Below are positions 16,808 through 27,373 of a DNA stretch of 64,000 bases, piece by piece. The position numbers were made by a program, and so were the translations under genes. The DNA is from an uncultured Pseudomonadota bacterium (GTDB lineage Bacteria; Pseudomonadota; Gammaproteobacteria; Methylococcales; Methylomonadaceae). The notes under the pieces are model-generated. The model saw only the letters and a program-made list of their open reading frames with translations, did not search any database and was not told the origin of the DNA. The stretch's first letter is position 1; each line of letters starts with the position of its first letter. The stretch covers positions 1-64,000 of the forward strand of contig CAIYSZ010000114.1 in assembly GCA_903928965.1 (NCBI GenBank), in the 5' to 3' direction.

Positions 16808-19576
16808 TTAAATAACCCCCGTCTGTTGGCGCGTATGTTTTCCTATCCAATATTCTATTTTCGAGTTTAGATCCTCGCGTAGTATCGGCTTGCTGAGAAA
16901 GTCGTCCATGCCGGCGGCGAAGCAACTGTCGCGCGCCTCGGAGGTGGCGTGGGCGGTGAGCGCTATGATGGGAACGCGCCGGGTATTCTTTTGCCGCTCC
17001 AGGGAGCGGAAGATGCGAGTAGTTTCAATGCCGTCCAGTCCGGGCATTTGGCAGTCCATCAGGATTAAATCGTATTCGCGTTCTTGCAGCAGCTCCAGGG
17101 CTTGCTCGCCATTCTCGGCCAGGTCCGGAGACAACAGCAATTTATGCAACATGGCCAGCACCACTTTTTGGTTGATTTTATTATCTTCGACCAGCAACAC
17201 GCGTTTGTCCTTGTAATCGGCTGCCGGGCGCGGCGGCGCTAATATTGGGGCTGCGGAAACTAAAGCGTCGAAGGCGGGGCCGGAGCTTGCTTGGTATCCG
17301 GCGTCGGCCGGTTTGCAAGGCACGTTGAACCAGAAGCAGGAGCCTTGGTTTTGTTGGCTGGATACGCCGATTTGTCCGCCCATTAATTCGATCAGATTTT
17401 TACAAATGGAGAGACCCAGACCCGAGCCGCCGAAACGCCGGGTAATCGAGTTGTCGGCCTGTGCGAAGGCTTTAAATAGGCGCTGTTGTTGCGCTTCGGA
17501 TATGCCGATGCCGGTGTCGCGCACCTCGAAGTTAAGCATGGCCGGCGGCTCAGGGCTGATCGTTACACTGACGGCGACCCCGCCCTGTTCGGTAAATTTT
17601 ATGGCATTGCCGATGATGTTGATGAGAATCTGCCGCAGGCGCGCCGGATCGCCGGTGCAGGCGGCAGGCGTTTGCGGGTCCAGGCGCAGAGTTAAATACA
17701 GATTTTTATTGCGCGCGGACTCACCGAGCAAGGCAATGACTTCTTCAAGCAGTTCGCGGAGATTGAAGTTGATTTTTTCCAGTTCGATTTTACCGGCTTC
17801 CAGTTTGGAAAAGTCCAGTATGTCGTTAATGATGAGCAGCAAGGAGGCGGCGGAATTATAGGCGGTGTGCAACAGATCGTGTTGCGACGGGCTTAGCCCG
17901 GTATCCTTCAATAGCTCAAGCATGCCGAGCACGCCGTTCATCGGGGTGCGAATTTCATGACTCATGTTGCTGAGAAAAGTGGATTTCATTTGTGAGGTTT
18001 GCAGCGCTAGATCGCGCGCGTGACTCAATTCTTGCTTGATTTTTTCCTGTTGCAAGGCGAGTGAAATCAATTCGGCGACGCGCATGCACATTTCGCGCTG
18101 GATAAAATCCGATTCCGTATACGGCAGGGTGTACAGAAACATGACGCCAAAAGTGAGGCCGTTTGAGGTTATAGGGACTATATAATGGCCGTGTTCGGGA
18201 TGAGAGGCGAGTTGTTCGCAATCGCAATGGTCGCGGACTAAAAATTCGTTTTGACTCCAGGCTTGGTTGCACAGTTTCGCCAAAGAGTCGGGAATTTCGG
18301 CCGGGCCGCCGTTGGCCAGGGGATTGTACGGCAAGTAGAGTTCAAGATCGCCGCCATCCGCGTCGGCGAGAAAAAATCCCCCTTTGTCAATTAGGTTTAA
18401 ATATTTTAGGGCGGACAAAATGGTCAATGCCTGGCGGAGCCGGTCACGCAACGGGTGATCTTGTTGCAGCGCCTTGGAAACAGCCGCGCGGGCCAGATTG
18501 TTGCGCAATTCTTGTTGTAATGAGTTTTCCTGAGCCACTTGCTTGCTGACGTCGCGCATCAAATGCACAAAGCCGGAGTTTTTATTCTCGGCGTCTATGA
18601 TGGGCGTGATATGCAAATCACTCCAAAAATAGTAGGGGTCATTGGGCGCTAGCGAGGCGGTGACGGGAGGCGCGGGCGGGGGAACCACGCTGCGTTGGCC
18701 GAGCAAACGGCCGGTCCAGGGCTTGTTTTGGCGTAATTTGGCGTCTATGATGGGCCAAAGCGCTTGATTGACCGGCAGATTGTTGAAAAATTGCGCCGAA
18801 CGCCCGATAATCTCATCGGGCGTAAAGCCGAAAAAATTCAAAAACGCGGGGTTGGCGTATTCAATCAGATTGTGGGTATCGGTAATCAGCACCATTTCCC
18901 CGCAGCTTTCCAAAGCCAGTTTGAAGCGTTGCAGTTCCCGTTCTTGTTGTTTGATGCGGGTGACGTCTTGATAAAAGGAGATGTATTTCAGAGGTTTTCC
19001 CTGCTGATCCAGCATGGGCGCCATGGTAGTCTCCAGCCAGCGCTCGTCTCCGGTTTTATGTTGCAGGCGCTTGACGCCTTGCCACATTTCACCTTGGGTT
19101 ATGGTGTTGACCAAGCTCTTGGTTTGATCGTTGCTTTCCGCGTCGAGGTTGGCTAGGATTTGATAGTGCATGCCAAGCAATTCATCTTGCTCGTAGCCTA
19201 AAGTCTCATAAAATTTATCGTTGGCGTAGGTGATATTGCCATTCAAATCGGTGGCGCTGACGATGCAATGTTTGTTTAATACCGAATTGAGCTCGCTGTT
19301 GATGCGAGATTGTTCCGAATTGCGTTGAAATTCGGCGTCCAGTTTTTTATTCAAAGGTTTTACAACCAGCCACCACAGGCTAAAGGTGCTGACCACGGCG
19401 AGTAAAGCGCCGTCCAGCACCGCTTCCTGCCACGGCGTCAGATTGACATTGTAGTTTCGCAGTTGATCCAAGGCGAACATGATCAAGATTTCAAATGCCG
19501 TGGACAGGAAAACGATTTGGGCGAGCAAACGGATAAAAATATAAGTCCTTTTGGTCTTGTCTGATTTTTGCATCAT
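16808..19576 (-). CDS. Hybrid sensor histidine kinase with PAS and GAF domains
   Basis: A 922-residue membrane-bound kinase. Two N-terminal helices (about residues 14-36 and 55-73) enclose a very short periplasmic loop, then come two PAS domains (about 100-210 and 220-345), a GAF-like domain (about 365-510), HisKA with the phospho-His at residue 540 (SHEIRTPMN), HATPase_c (about 640-760) and a C-terminal receiver (about 790-910) with the LLVEDN start and a DCQMP phospho-Asp site. No Hpt domain follows, so it is not a complete BarA/GacS-type kinase; phosphate would have to move to a separate Hpt protein. The ligand is unknown. The gene starts at the edge of a divergent region shared with the RND operon and may be co-transcribed with modBC. 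Confidence 0.9.
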   Translation of the reverse strand: MMQKSDKTKRTYIFIRLLAQIVFLSTAFEILIMFALDQLRNYNVNLTPWQEAVLDGALLAVVSTFSLWWLVVKPLNKKLDAEFQRNSEQSRINSELNSVLNKHCIVSATDLNGNITYANDKFYETLGYEQDELLGMHYQILANLDAESNDQTKSLVNTITQGEMWQGVKRLQHKTGDERWLETTMAPMLDQQGKPLKYISFYQDVTRIKQQERELQRFKLALESCGEMVLITDTHNLIEYANPAFLNFFGFTPDEIIGRSAQFFNNLPVNQALWPIIDAKLRQNKPWTGRLLGQRSVVPPPAPPVTASLAPNDPYYFWSDLHITPIIDAENKNSGFVHLMRDVSKQVAQENSLQQELRNNLARAAVSKALQQDHPLRDRLRQALTILSALKYLNLIDKGGFFLADADGGDLELYLPYNPLANGGPAEIPDSLAKLCNQAWSQNEFLVRDHCDCEQLASHPEHGHYIVPITSNGLTFGVMFLYTLPYTESDFIQREMCMRVAELISLALQQEKIKQELSHARDLALQTSQMKSTFLSNMSHEIRTPMNGVLGMLELLKDTGLSPSQHDLLHTAYNSAASLLLIINDILDFSKLEAGKIELEKINFNLRELLEEVIALLGESARNKNLYLTLRLDPQTPAACTGDPARLRQILINIIGNAIKFTEQGGVAVSVTISPEPPAMLNFEVRDTGIGISEAQQQRLFKAFAQADNSITRRFGGSGLGLSICKNLIELMGGQIGVSSQQNQGSCFWFNVPCKPADAGYQASSGPAFDALVSAAPILAPPRPAADYKDKRVLLVEDNKINQKVVLAMLHKLLLSPDLAENGEQALELLQEREYDLILMDCQMPGLDGIETTRIFRSLERQKNTRRVPIIALTAHATSEARDSCFAAGMDDFLSKPILREDLNSKIEYWIGKHTRQQTGVI

Positions 19577-19762
19577 GGTTCCGCTGCTACGTTAGCGTCG
19601 ATTGTAAATGTAGCCCAGGAAGGCGCTTTGTCGGCGGTCGCCATTTTATATTGGCGGCGGCGACATTTAACGTTAAGATTTCATAAAAGTATACCTTTAT
19701 AAAATGGTATTGATCAATGGATTTAAAATCGCTAAAACTTCCGATTTTACATTATTATTTGT
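19577..19762. promoter_or_regulatory. Divergent promoter region with a small inverted repeat
   Basis: A 186-base region between the hybrid kinase and the RND operon. It contains ATACC (19691-19695) and GGTAT (19706-19710) arms around an AT-rich centre with a TATAAA-like element, compatible with an operator over a promoter of the efflux genes. No regulator gene is adjacent, and the assignment is tentative. Confidence 0.3.
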
Positions 19763-21223
19763 ATGGGATTTAGATTGAATCGGGAGTATTTCGGCCGGCT
19801 CCTGCTGCTTGCGGCGGCGCTGGCGGCAGGGGCCGGCTGCGGCCGGGGTTTGATCGCTACCTTAGGGCCGGATTACCAGGGCGTGGAATCCGGGGTGGCC
19901 GCCGATTGGCGCCCCGCCCCCCCGGAAGCGGCGCTGGAACGCGACACGGCGCCCAAGGACGCCGCGGATTGGTGGCGGCGGTTCAACGATCCCCTGCTAA
20001 TTAAGCTATTGGCCGCCGCCGACGCCGCCAGCGGCTCGGTGGCGCAAGCCCAGGCGCGCATCGCTTCCGCGCGCGCCGATTTAACCGGCGCCGTCGCCGC
20101 CGGATTGCCGGCGGTGGACGGTAATTTTGGCGCGGGCAGTACAGCGTTTAGTTTCGGCGGCCCGGTGTATAACCGCAATCAATTTTTCATTGGCGCGCAA
20201 ACCAGTTGGGAAATCGATTTATTCGGCGGCTTGGCTCGGCAGCGGGAGGCGGACGTCAGCCGTCTAGCGGCGCGTCAGGCCGATTGGCGCGCGGCGCGGG
20301 CCGCGGCGGCGGCGGAAACCGCCAACGCCTATTTGGCGTTTCGGCATTGTGAGCGTTTGCGCGAGTTGGCGGCTATGGACGCCTCGGCGCGGCGCAACGC
20401 CGCCGGTTTGGTGGCGACGGCGGCCGGTTTCGGTTTGCGTTCCGCGGCCGATGCCGCTTTGAGCCGGGCAAGCGCGGCGGATGGCGAGAGTTTATGCTTG
20501 CAACGCGGCTTGCAATGTGATCAGGCCATCAAGGCGTTGGCGACGCTAACCGCCGTGGACGAGTCTCGGTTGCGGAACTGGTTGACGGAGAGCGCGGGCT
20601 TGCCGGAGCCGCCCCCGTTGGCTCTGCCCGCCATGCCGGCGGAATTGTTGTTGCGCCGGCCCGACGTGGCCGCCGCGGAACGGGCGGTGGCCGAGGCCGG
20701 CGCCTTGGTCGGGGTGGCCGAGGCGGCGCGCTATCCACGGCTCACTCTCACCGGCAGCATTCAATACGCTATCCAAAATATCAGCCCATCGCCGTTGGCC
20801 TTGGCGCAGACTTGGTCGGTCGGCCCTACTATTAGCTTACCGATTTTCGATGCCGGCAAGCGGGCGGCGAATCAAGCGGCGGCGGAGGTGCAATACCGGG
20901 CGGCGGAAACGGCGTTCCGGCAATCCGCTAGGCAGGCGGTGCGCGAGGTGGAAGAGGCTTTGCTGCGCATACATGCCGCCGTGGACCGGCTGCCGCAGGC
21001 GCGCATCGCGACGGAAGGGTATAGGCGAAACGTGGCGGCCAGCGAGGAATTATACCGGGCCGGACTTGGCAGTTTGTTGTCGGTGGAGGAAAACCGGCGC
21101 AGCGCCATCGCCGCCGAAACCGCGCTGGCGGAACTGCGGCAGGAACGGGTCGCGGCTTGGATTGCATTGTATCGGGCCACCGGCGGCGGTTGGCGGAATG
21201 AGGAATGGGAGTGTTGCCAGTGA
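19763..21223 (+). CDS. Outer-membrane efflux lipoprotein (NodT/OprM family)
   Basis: A 486-residue outer-membrane channel of the TolC-like OMF family that would form the outer duct of the RND pump encoded downstream. The N-terminus is a signal sequence ending in AGAGC, compatible with a lipoprotein Cys although the -3 residue is not the usual Leu. The body shows the two long Ala/Arg-rich helical repeats with the DWWRRF start and the LLRRPDV motif near residue 295 characteristic of NodT-type channels. It overlaps the adaptor gene by 19 bases. First gene of the operon. Confidence 0.9.
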   Translation: MGFRLNREYFGRLLLLAAALAAGAGCGRGLIATLGPDYQGVESGVAADWRPAPPEAALERDTAPKDAADWWRRFNDPLLIKLLAAADAASGSVAQAQARIASARADLTGAVAAGLPAVDGNFGAGSTAFSFGGPVYNRNQFFIGAQTSWEIDLFGGLARQREADVSRLAARQADWRAARAAAAAETANAYLAFRHCERLRELAAMDASARRNAAGLVATAAGFGLRSAADAALSRASAADGESLCLQRGLQCDQAIKALATLTAVDESRLRNWLTESAGLPEPPPLALPAMPAELLLRRPDVAAAERAVAEAGALVGVAEAARYPRLTLTGSIQYAIQNISPSPLALAQTWSVGPTISLPIFDAGKRAANQAAAEVQYRAAETAFRQSARQAVREVEEALLRIHAAVDRLPQARIATEGYRRNVAASEELYRAGLGSLLSVEENRRSAIAAETALAELRQERVAAWIALYRATGGGWRNEEWECCQ

Positions 21224-22302
21224 GGATTTCGATAGCTTGGTTCAGCGGATGGCTGGCGCTTGGTCTGTCGGTTGCCGGCGCGCAGGCGGGTGAGGACGCG
21301 CCGGGACGGCCGGCGCTGACGGTCTCGGCGGTCAGGCCGCGGCAGTTGCAAATGCCGCGGCTATTGGCGGTTAACGGTTCGGTCGCGGCTTGGCAGGAGG
21401 CGAGTATTTGCAGTGACGTCAGCGGCTTGCGTATTTTGCGCATTAACGCGCAAGTCGGCGACAACGTCAAACAAGGCCAGGTGTTGGCCTTATTGGATGA
21501 CGAGCGCTTGGTTGCCGAGGTTGATCAGGCCGCCGCCGCCGTGGCCGAAGCGGAGGCTAATCTGGCCGACGCCGAGGCGAATGCGGTGCGGGCGCGGGCG
21601 GTGGCTGGTTCCGGCGCGTTTAGCGAACAGCAGGTGAATCAGTATTTGACGGCGGCGAAAACCGCGCGGGCGCGGCTGCAATCGGCCAAGGCGAGTCTGG
21701 CGGCGGCGCAGTTGCGCTTGAAGCATACGCGCTTAATTGCCAACGACGATGGGGTGGTATCGGCCAATCGGGCCATCTTGGGAGCGGCCCCGGCGGAAGG
21801 GCAGGAATTGTTCCGCTTGATCCGGCAATGGCGCCTGGAATGGCGCGGCGAGGTCACCGGCGATGAGTTGCTGCGCTTGCATCCGGGTATGCCGGTGACG
21901 GTGCGGGCGGCGGGCGCGCCCGACGTGGCCGGTAAGATACGCGCCCTGGCCCCGGCCTTGGATGCGCAAAGCCGCAATGCTTTGGTGTACGCCGATTTGC
22001 CAAACGCCTATCCGGCCGGTTTGCGGCCGGGCATGTTCGCCCGCGGCGAGATTTTACTGGGCGAACAGTCGGCCTGGGCCGCGCCGGCGGAGGCTTTGGC
22101 CTTGCGGGACGGATTTTCGTACGTTTATCGACTGGAGCAGCGGCAAGGCGATTTGGCGCGGGTGCGGCAAATCAAGGTGGAGGTGGTTTCCATCAGCGGA
22201 GATTTGGCGGAATTGCGCGGCGTCGGCGCGGACGATGAATTAGTCGCCGCCGGCGGCGGGTTTTTGGTTGACGGCGATTGGGTTAGGGTGGTCGAGAAAT
22301 GA
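21205..22302 (+). CDS. RND efflux periplasmic adaptor (membrane fusion protein)
   Basis: A 365-residue adaptor of the HlyD/AcrA type linking pump and outer-membrane channel. A signal peptide (about residues 1-28) is followed by a split biotinyl-lipoyl domain, an Ala-rich helical hairpin (about 105-175) with the GxxSEQQ hinge, and a beta-barrel domain with the GMFARGEI motif. The start is uncertain: the ATG at 21205 overlaps the upstream gene, and GTG codons at 21211 or 21220 are alternatives. The stop overlaps the pump gene start (ATGA). Confidence 0.88.
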   Translation: MGVLPVRISIAWFSGWLALGLSVAGAQAGEDAPGRPALTVSAVRPRQLQMPRLLAVNGSVAAWQEASICSDVSGLRILRINAQVGDNVKQGQVLALLDDERLVAEVDQAAAAVAEAEANLADAEANAVRARAVAGSGAFSEQQVNQYLTAAKTARARLQSAKASLAAAQLRLKHTRLIANDDGVVSANRAILGAAPAEGQELFRLIRQWRLEWRGEVTGDELLRLHPGMPVTVRAAGAPDVAGKIRALAPALDAQSRNALVYADLPNAYPAGLRPGMFARGEILLGEQSAWAAPAEALALRDGFSYVYRLEQRQGDLARVRQIKVEVVSISGDLAELRGVGADDELVAAGGGFLVDGDWVRVVEK

Positions 22303-25300
22303 CGGTTTCCACTTGGTGCATCCGCAATCCGTTGCCGGCGGTGATGTTTTTCGTATTATTGACGTTTTTGGGCGGTTCCGGATTTGTAGCCATGAAGGTG
22401 CAGAATTTTCCGGATTTGGATCTGCCTACCGTGCTGGTCAACGCTGATTGGCCCGGCGCTTCGCCGGCGCAGCTGGAAACCGAGGCGGTGCGGAGAATGG
22501 AAAACGCGCTGGCCAATCTGCAAGGCCTGAAACATATTAGTACCGCCATCCGCGAGGGTAATGCGACGCTCAGGGTTGAGTTCCGTCTGGAGAAGCCCGC
22601 GCAAGAGGCGGTGGAGGACGTACGCTCGGCCATCGCCAAGGTGCGCGCGGATTTGCCGGAAGACATGCGCGAGCCGGTGGTTGGCAAGCTGGATTTGGCC
22701 GGCACGCCGATTTTGGCCTATACCGTGGGTTCACGGCGGCTGGATGATGTGGCCCTGTCCTGGTTTATCGACGACGCCTTAAATAAGCGTTTGTTGCGTA
22801 TTAACGGCGTCGGCGCGGTGCGCCGGGTCGGCGGCGTGGACCGGCGGGTGCTGGTGGAGTTGGACGCGGTTAAGTTGCAGGCGCTGGGGGTGTCGGCGGC
22901 GGATATATCTCGTCAATTGCGGCAAATGCAGCGCGATAGTTCCGGCGGCCGCACCGATCTCGGCGGCGGCGAACAATCGGTGCGTACCTTAGGCGCGGCG
23001 GCCACGGCGGCGGAATTGCGGCGCATGCAAATCGGGTTGACGGATGGGCGCAACCTGCGTTTGGAATCGGTGGCGGCGGTGTCCGACGCTTACGCCGAGC
23101 CGCGTTCCTTGGCGCTGTTGGACGGAAAGCCGGTCATCGGCTTTGAGGTCAGCCGCAGCCGCGGCGCTAGCGAAGTGGAGGTAGGCGCGGCGGTGCGCAA
23201 AGCCTTGGCCGAATTGGTGGCCGAGCAGCCGGACTTACAGTTGACCGAGGCCTTCGATTTCGTGACCCCGGTAGAGGAGGAGTTCTCGGGTTCCATGTCC
23301 TTGCTGTATGAAGGGGCCTTGCTGGCGGTGGTGGTGGTGTGGCTGTTTCTTCGCGACTGGCGGGCTACCTTGATTGTTGCGCTGGCCTTGCCGCTATCGG
23401 TAGCGCCGAGTTTTGCCGGCATGCAGTATTTCGGGTTTTCATTAAACGTGGTTACCTTGCTGGCCTTGTCGCTGGTGGTGGGCATTTTGGTGGATGACGC
23501 CATTGTCGAGGTGGAAAACATCGTCCGCCATTTGCGCATGGGAAAATCGGCTTTTACCGCGGCGTTGGATGCGGCCGAGGAAATTGGTCTGGCGGTGGTG
23601 GCCACCACGTTCACCCTGATTGCGGTGTTTTTGCCGACCGCGTTCATGAGCGGAATTCCGGGCCGCTTTTTCAAGCAGTTCGGTTGGACCGCCGCTCTGG
23701 CCGTGTTTGCTTCCCTGTTGGTGGCGCGTATGTTGACGCCAATGATGGCGGCTTACTTTCTTAAGGACGAGCCCGAGGGGCAAGGCGGCGAAGGCTGGCT
23801 AATGAGGCGATATTTGCGGTTGGCGGCGTTTTGCTTGCGGCGGCGAGGTTTGACCTTGGCGATGGCGCTGTTGTTTTTTTTCGGCACTCTGGCCTTGGTT
23901 CCGCTGTTGCCGACCGGATTCATACCGGCGGACGATAATCCGCAAACCCAAATATTCGTGGAGTTGCCGCCGGGAGCGACGTTGGCGCGGACGCGGGAGG
24001 CGGCGGAGCAGGCGCGGGCATTGGCGCGACAAGTGGACTACGTGCGCACGGTGTATACCACTATAGGCGGCGGCTCGGCCGGCGCCGACCCTATGGCGGG
24101 CGGCGGCGGCGCGGAAGTGCGCAAAGCGGTGTTGACGTTGACCTTGGCGGCGCGGGGGGACAGGCCGGTGCGCAAGCAGGCCATTGAACGGGCGTTGCGC
24201 GACAAGTTAACAGCCTTGCCCGGCGCGCGCACCAAGGTAGGCTTGGGCGCTTCCGGCGAGAAATATATGCTGGTGCTGCGTAGCGATAATGCGCAAGCGC
24301 TGCAACAGGCGGCGTTAAGAGTGGAGCGTGATTTGCGCGCCCTGCCCGGCATAGGCGGGGTGCAGTCCAGCGCGGCCTTGGCGCGGCCGGAGATCGTGGT
24401 GCGTCCGGATTACGCGCGCGCCGCCGATTTGGGGGTCAGTTCCGCGGCTATTGCCGAGACTTTGCGCATTGCCACGGTGGGCGATTATGAATGGGTGTTG
24501 CCGAAATTGAATCTGGAGCAGAGGCAGACTCCGGTGGAGGTGCGCTTGCAAAGCGGCGGCCGGCGGGATTTGTCGGTATTGCAGCGTTTAAGCGTGCCGG
24601 CCAATAATGCCGGCGGCGGGCCGGTGTTATTGGCGCAGGTGGCGGACGTGAGTTTGTCCAGCGGGCCGGTGGTCATTGATCGCTATGACCGGTCGCGGAA
24701 TGTGACTTTTGAGGTAGAATTGGCGGAATCTCCATTGGGCGAGGTGGCCAAGGCCGCCGCCGTCATGCCGAGCATCAGGGAGTTGCCGGCGGATGTGACG
24801 GTGGCCAATTTGGGCGACGCCGAAATGATGGCGGAATTGTTTTCTAGTTTTGGTTTGGCGATGTTGACCGGCGTGTTGTGCATTTTCATGGTGTTGGTGC
24901 TGTTGTTCAAGGATTTTTTGCAGCCGGTGACGATATTGGCGGCTTTGCCGCTGTCTTTCGGCGGCGGCTTCATCGCGTTGTTGTTGGCCGGCAAGGCCTT
25001 GTCCATGCCGTCGATGATCGGTTTGGTGATGTTAATGGGCATCGCCACCAAGAATTCTATTTTATTGGTCGAGTACGCCATCACCGCTTGGCGAGAGCAG
25101 GGTTTGACCCGCGGCGAGGCCTTGTTGGACGCTTGCCGCAAGCGGGCCAGGCCGGTGGTGATGACGACCATCGCCATGGGCGCTGGCATGGCTCCGGTGG
25201 CTTTGGGGCTAGGTAACGCCGATTCCTCATTCCGCGCGCCGATGGCGATTGCGGTGATCGGCGGCTTGGTCACCTCTACGGTACTCAGTTTGTTGGTGAT

Positions 25301-25370
25301 TCCGGCCGCGTTTACCTATGTGGACGATTTCGGGCGCTGGCTGGGCGGGTTGCGGCGGCGCGGCGGTTAA
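22299..25370 (+). CDS. RND family efflux pump
   Basis: A 1023-residue proton-driven transporter with the usual duplicated layout: a helix at residues 13-30, a large periplasmic domain, six helices (about 335-540), a second periplasmic domain and six helices (about 860-1010). The transmembrane-4 motif with two adjacent Asp residues (VDDAIVEVEN, about residue 400) needed for proton relay is present. The lack of metal-site Met clusters and the general sequence point to an HAE1-type drug or hydrophobe exporter rather than a metal pump. It forms one operon with the OMF and adaptor genes upstream. Substrate not inferable. Confidence 0.92.
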   Translation: MTVSTWCIRNPLPAVMFFVLLTFLGGSGFVAMKVQNFPDLDLPTVLVNADWPGASPAQLETEAVRRMENALANLQGLKHISTAIREGNATLRVEFRLEKPAQEAVEDVRSAIAKVRADLPEDMREPVVGKLDLAGTPILAYTVGSRRLDDVALSWFIDDALNKRLLRINGVGAVRRVGGVDRRVLVELDAVKLQALGVSAADISRQLRQMQRDSSGGRTDLGGGEQSVRTLGAAATAAELRRMQIGLTDGRNLRLESVAAVSDAYAEPRSLALLDGKPVIGFEVSRSRGASEVEVGAAVRKALAELVAEQPDLQLTEAFDFVTPVEEEFSGSMSLLYEGALLAVVVVWLFLRDWRATLIVALALPLSVAPSFAGMQYFGFSLNVVTLLALSLVVGILVDDAIVEVENIVRHLRMGKSAFTAALDAAEEIGLAVVATTFTLIAVFLPTAFMSGIPGRFFKQFGWTAALAVFASLLVARMLTPMMAAYFLKDEPEGQGGEGWLMRRYLRLAAFCLRRRGLTLAMALLFFFGTLALVPLLPTGFIPADDNPQTQIFVELPPGATLARTREAAEQARALARQVDYVRTVYTTIGGGSAGADPMAGGGGAEVRKAVLTLTLAARGDRPVRKQAIERALRDKLTALPGARTKVGLGASGEKYMLVLRSDNAQALQQAALRVERDLRALPGIGGVQSSAALARPEIVVRPDYARAADLGVSSAAIAETLRIATVGDYEWVLPKLNLEQRQTPVEVRLQSGGRRDLSVLQRLSVPANNAGGGPVLLAQVADVSLSSGPVVIDRYDRSRNVTFEVELAESPLGEVAKAAAVMPSIRELPADVTVANLGDAEMMAELFSSFGLAMLTGVLCIFMVLVLLFKDFLQPVTILAALPLSFGGGFIALLLAGKALSMPSMIGLVMLMGIATKNSILLVEYAITAWREQGLTRGEALLDACRKRARPVVMTTIAMGAGMAPVALGLGNADSSFRAPMAIAVIGGLVTSTVLSLLVIPAAFTYVDDFGRWLGGLRRRGG

Positions 25371-25403
25371 CGGTTTTATTTTTGTTATTTATCCTTGGTG
25401 CAC

Positions 25404-27095
25404 ATGTCTACTACTGAAAACACGGTTTCTTCTAATTTTATCCGGCATATTATCGCCGCCGACCTAGCGGCGAACAAACATGGCGGCAAGGTGGCGACCC
25501 GGTTTCCGCCGGAGCCTAACGGTTATTTACATATCGGGCACGCGAAATCGATTTGTCTGAATTTTACCTTGGCGGCGGAAAATCAGGGCGGCTGCAATTT
25601 GCGTTTTGACGATACTAACCCGGAAAAAGAGAGCGTGGAGTACATGGAGGCCATAGAACGCGATGTGGCTTGGCTGGGTTTCACGTGGGCCGGTCTGTAT
25701 CATGCCTCGGATTATTTTGATAAGTTGTATGAATATGCGGTGGAGTTAATCAAACTGGGCTTGGCTTACGTGGACAGTTCCACCCCGGAGCAAATGCGCG
25801 CCGACCGCGGCACCTTGACCGAGCCCGGCAAGGCGAGCGCGGATCGCGGCCGTTCCATCGAGGAAAATTTGGCTTTGTTCGAGCGCATGCGCTCAGGCGA
25901 GTTCGCCGACGGGGAATATGTATTGCGGGCCAAAATCGACATGGCTTCGCCTAACATCAATATGCGCGATCCGACTATTTACCGCATTCGCAAGGTGCCG
26001 CATCCGAATCCGCGCGTGGGGGATAAATGGTGCGTGTATCCAATGTACGATTATACGCACTGTCTGTCGGACGCCTTTGAGGGTATTACGCATTCGATCT
26101 GCACCTTGGAGTTTGAGGATCATCGCCCTTTGTACGATTGGGTGTTGGAAAAATTACGCCATAAACTGGAACAGGATTTTCCGTGGACTTGGTTGCCGCA
26201 ACAAATCGAATTCGCGCGCTTGCAATTGGAGTACACCATAGTCAGCAAGCGTAAATTGCTGCAATTGGTCAAGGAAAATATCGTCAGAGGTTGGGATGAT
26301 CCGCGCTTGCCGACTATTTCCGGCCTGCGCCGCGCCGGCTTTACGCCGGAGGCGATTCGGGATTTTTGCGAGCGCATCGGCGTCACCAAGAAAGATGCCT
26401 GGATTGAAATGGCGGTGCTGGAGAATTGCATCCGCGAGGATTTGAACGAGCGGGCGTTGCGGGCGATGGCCGTGCTGCGGCCGTTAAAGCTGGTGATTGA
26501 AAATTGGCCGGAGGATGCCAGCGAAACGTATCAATTGGCGAATCATCCGCAAAAACCGGCGTTGGGCGAGCGGGCGGTGACGTTTGCGCGGGAGATTTTT
26601 ATCGAGCAAGATGATTTTGAAGAGCATCCGCCTAAGGATTTTAAGCGCTTAATTCCCGGCGGAGAGGTGCGGTTGCGCGGGTCTTATGTGATTAAGTGCG
26701 AGCAGGTGATTAAGGATGAGGCTGGTAATGTGGTGGAGCTGCGCGGGTCTTATGATCCGGCCACTTTAGGGAAAAACCCGGAGGGACGCAAGGTGAAGGG
26801 GGTGATTCATTGGGTGGCGGCGGCGCATTCGGTTGCGGCCGAGGTACGCTTGTATGATCGCTTGTTCGCGCATCCGCAGCCGGACACTTTGGATAATTTT
26901 TTGGACGGCTTGAATCCGGATTCGCTGGAGGTGTTGACGGATTGCCGTTTGGAAGCTTCCTTGGCGCTAGCTTCTCCCGAGACGCGTTATCAGTTTGAGC
27001 GGGTGGGGTATTTTTGCGTGGATGCGGTGGATAGCAGGCCGGAGGCTTTGGTGTTTAATCGTACCGTGACGTTGCGGGATGGGTGGACGCGCTAG
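25404..27095 (+). CDS. glnS: Glutaminyl-tRNA synthetase
   Basis: About 563 residues, the usual length for bacterial GlnRS, which charges tRNA-Gln with glutamine. The class I signature [15 protein letters not shown] is near residues 35-49 and the KMSKS-equivalent VSKRKL near 280; the C-terminal half shows the two anticodon-binding beta-barrel segments of GlnRS. The DTNPEKE motif that contacts the acceptor end is also visible. The start is placed at the ATG at 25404; an in-frame TTG lies nine bases upstream. It follows the RND operon by 33 bases but is probably independently expressed. Housekeeping gene, ordinary in composition. Confidence 0.97.
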   Translation: MSTTENTVSSNFIRHIIAADLAANKHGGKVATRFPPEPNGYLHIGHAKSICLNFTLAAENQGGCNLRFDDTNPEKESVEYMEAIERDVAWLGFTWAGLYHASDYFDKLYEYAVELIKLGLAYVDSSTPEQMRADRGTLTEPGKASADRGRSIEENLALFERMRSGEFADGEYVLRAKIDMASPNINMRDPTIYRIRKVPHPNPRVGDKWCVYPMYDYTHCLSDAFEGITHSICTLEFEDHRPLYDWVLEKLRHKLEQDFPWTWLPQQIEFARLQLEYTIVSKRKLLQLVKENIVRGWDDPRLPTISGLRRAGFTPEAIRDFCERIGVTKKDAWIEMAVLENCIREDLNERALRAMAVLRPLKLVIENWPEDASETYQLANHPQKPALGERAVTFAREIFIEQDDFEEHPPKDFKRLIPGGEVRLRGSYVIKCEQVIKDEAGNVVELRGSYDPATLGKNPEGRKVKGVIHWVAAAHSVAAEVRLYDRLFAHPQPDTLDNFLDGLNPDSLEVLTDCRLEASLALASPETRYQFERVGYFCVDAVDSRPEALVFNRTVTLRDGWTR

Positions 27096-27373
27096 TTTAA
27101 AGCGCTATTCGAGGTGAGGTTCCTAGCCTGTGTTGTGGAGTTTGGGGACTACTTCGTTTCCTGAATTTGCCGGTAGTTTAGGCATGCGCTTGAATTTCAA
27201 ACACACGAACAGTCTATTCCAACAAATCTTGCTGTAAATAAAACTGCTTTAAGCTTTGTCTTTTTTAAGCGATGGGTTTTGGCGTGGGGGTATGGTTTAA
27301 ACATAGCTATTTAGTTATTTAAAGTCTATAATCAACAAAATTCCGTTGAAAAACGACTTTTAAGGTCTTTTTT
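27096..27373. other. Intergenic region before the ATPase/RloB pair
   Basis: A 278-base gap, AT-rich in its second half. A TATAAT box at 27327-27332 lies 41 bases before the ATG of the ATPase gene and is a plausible -10 element; no good -35 is visible. No RNA gene or repeat seen. Confidence 0.35.
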
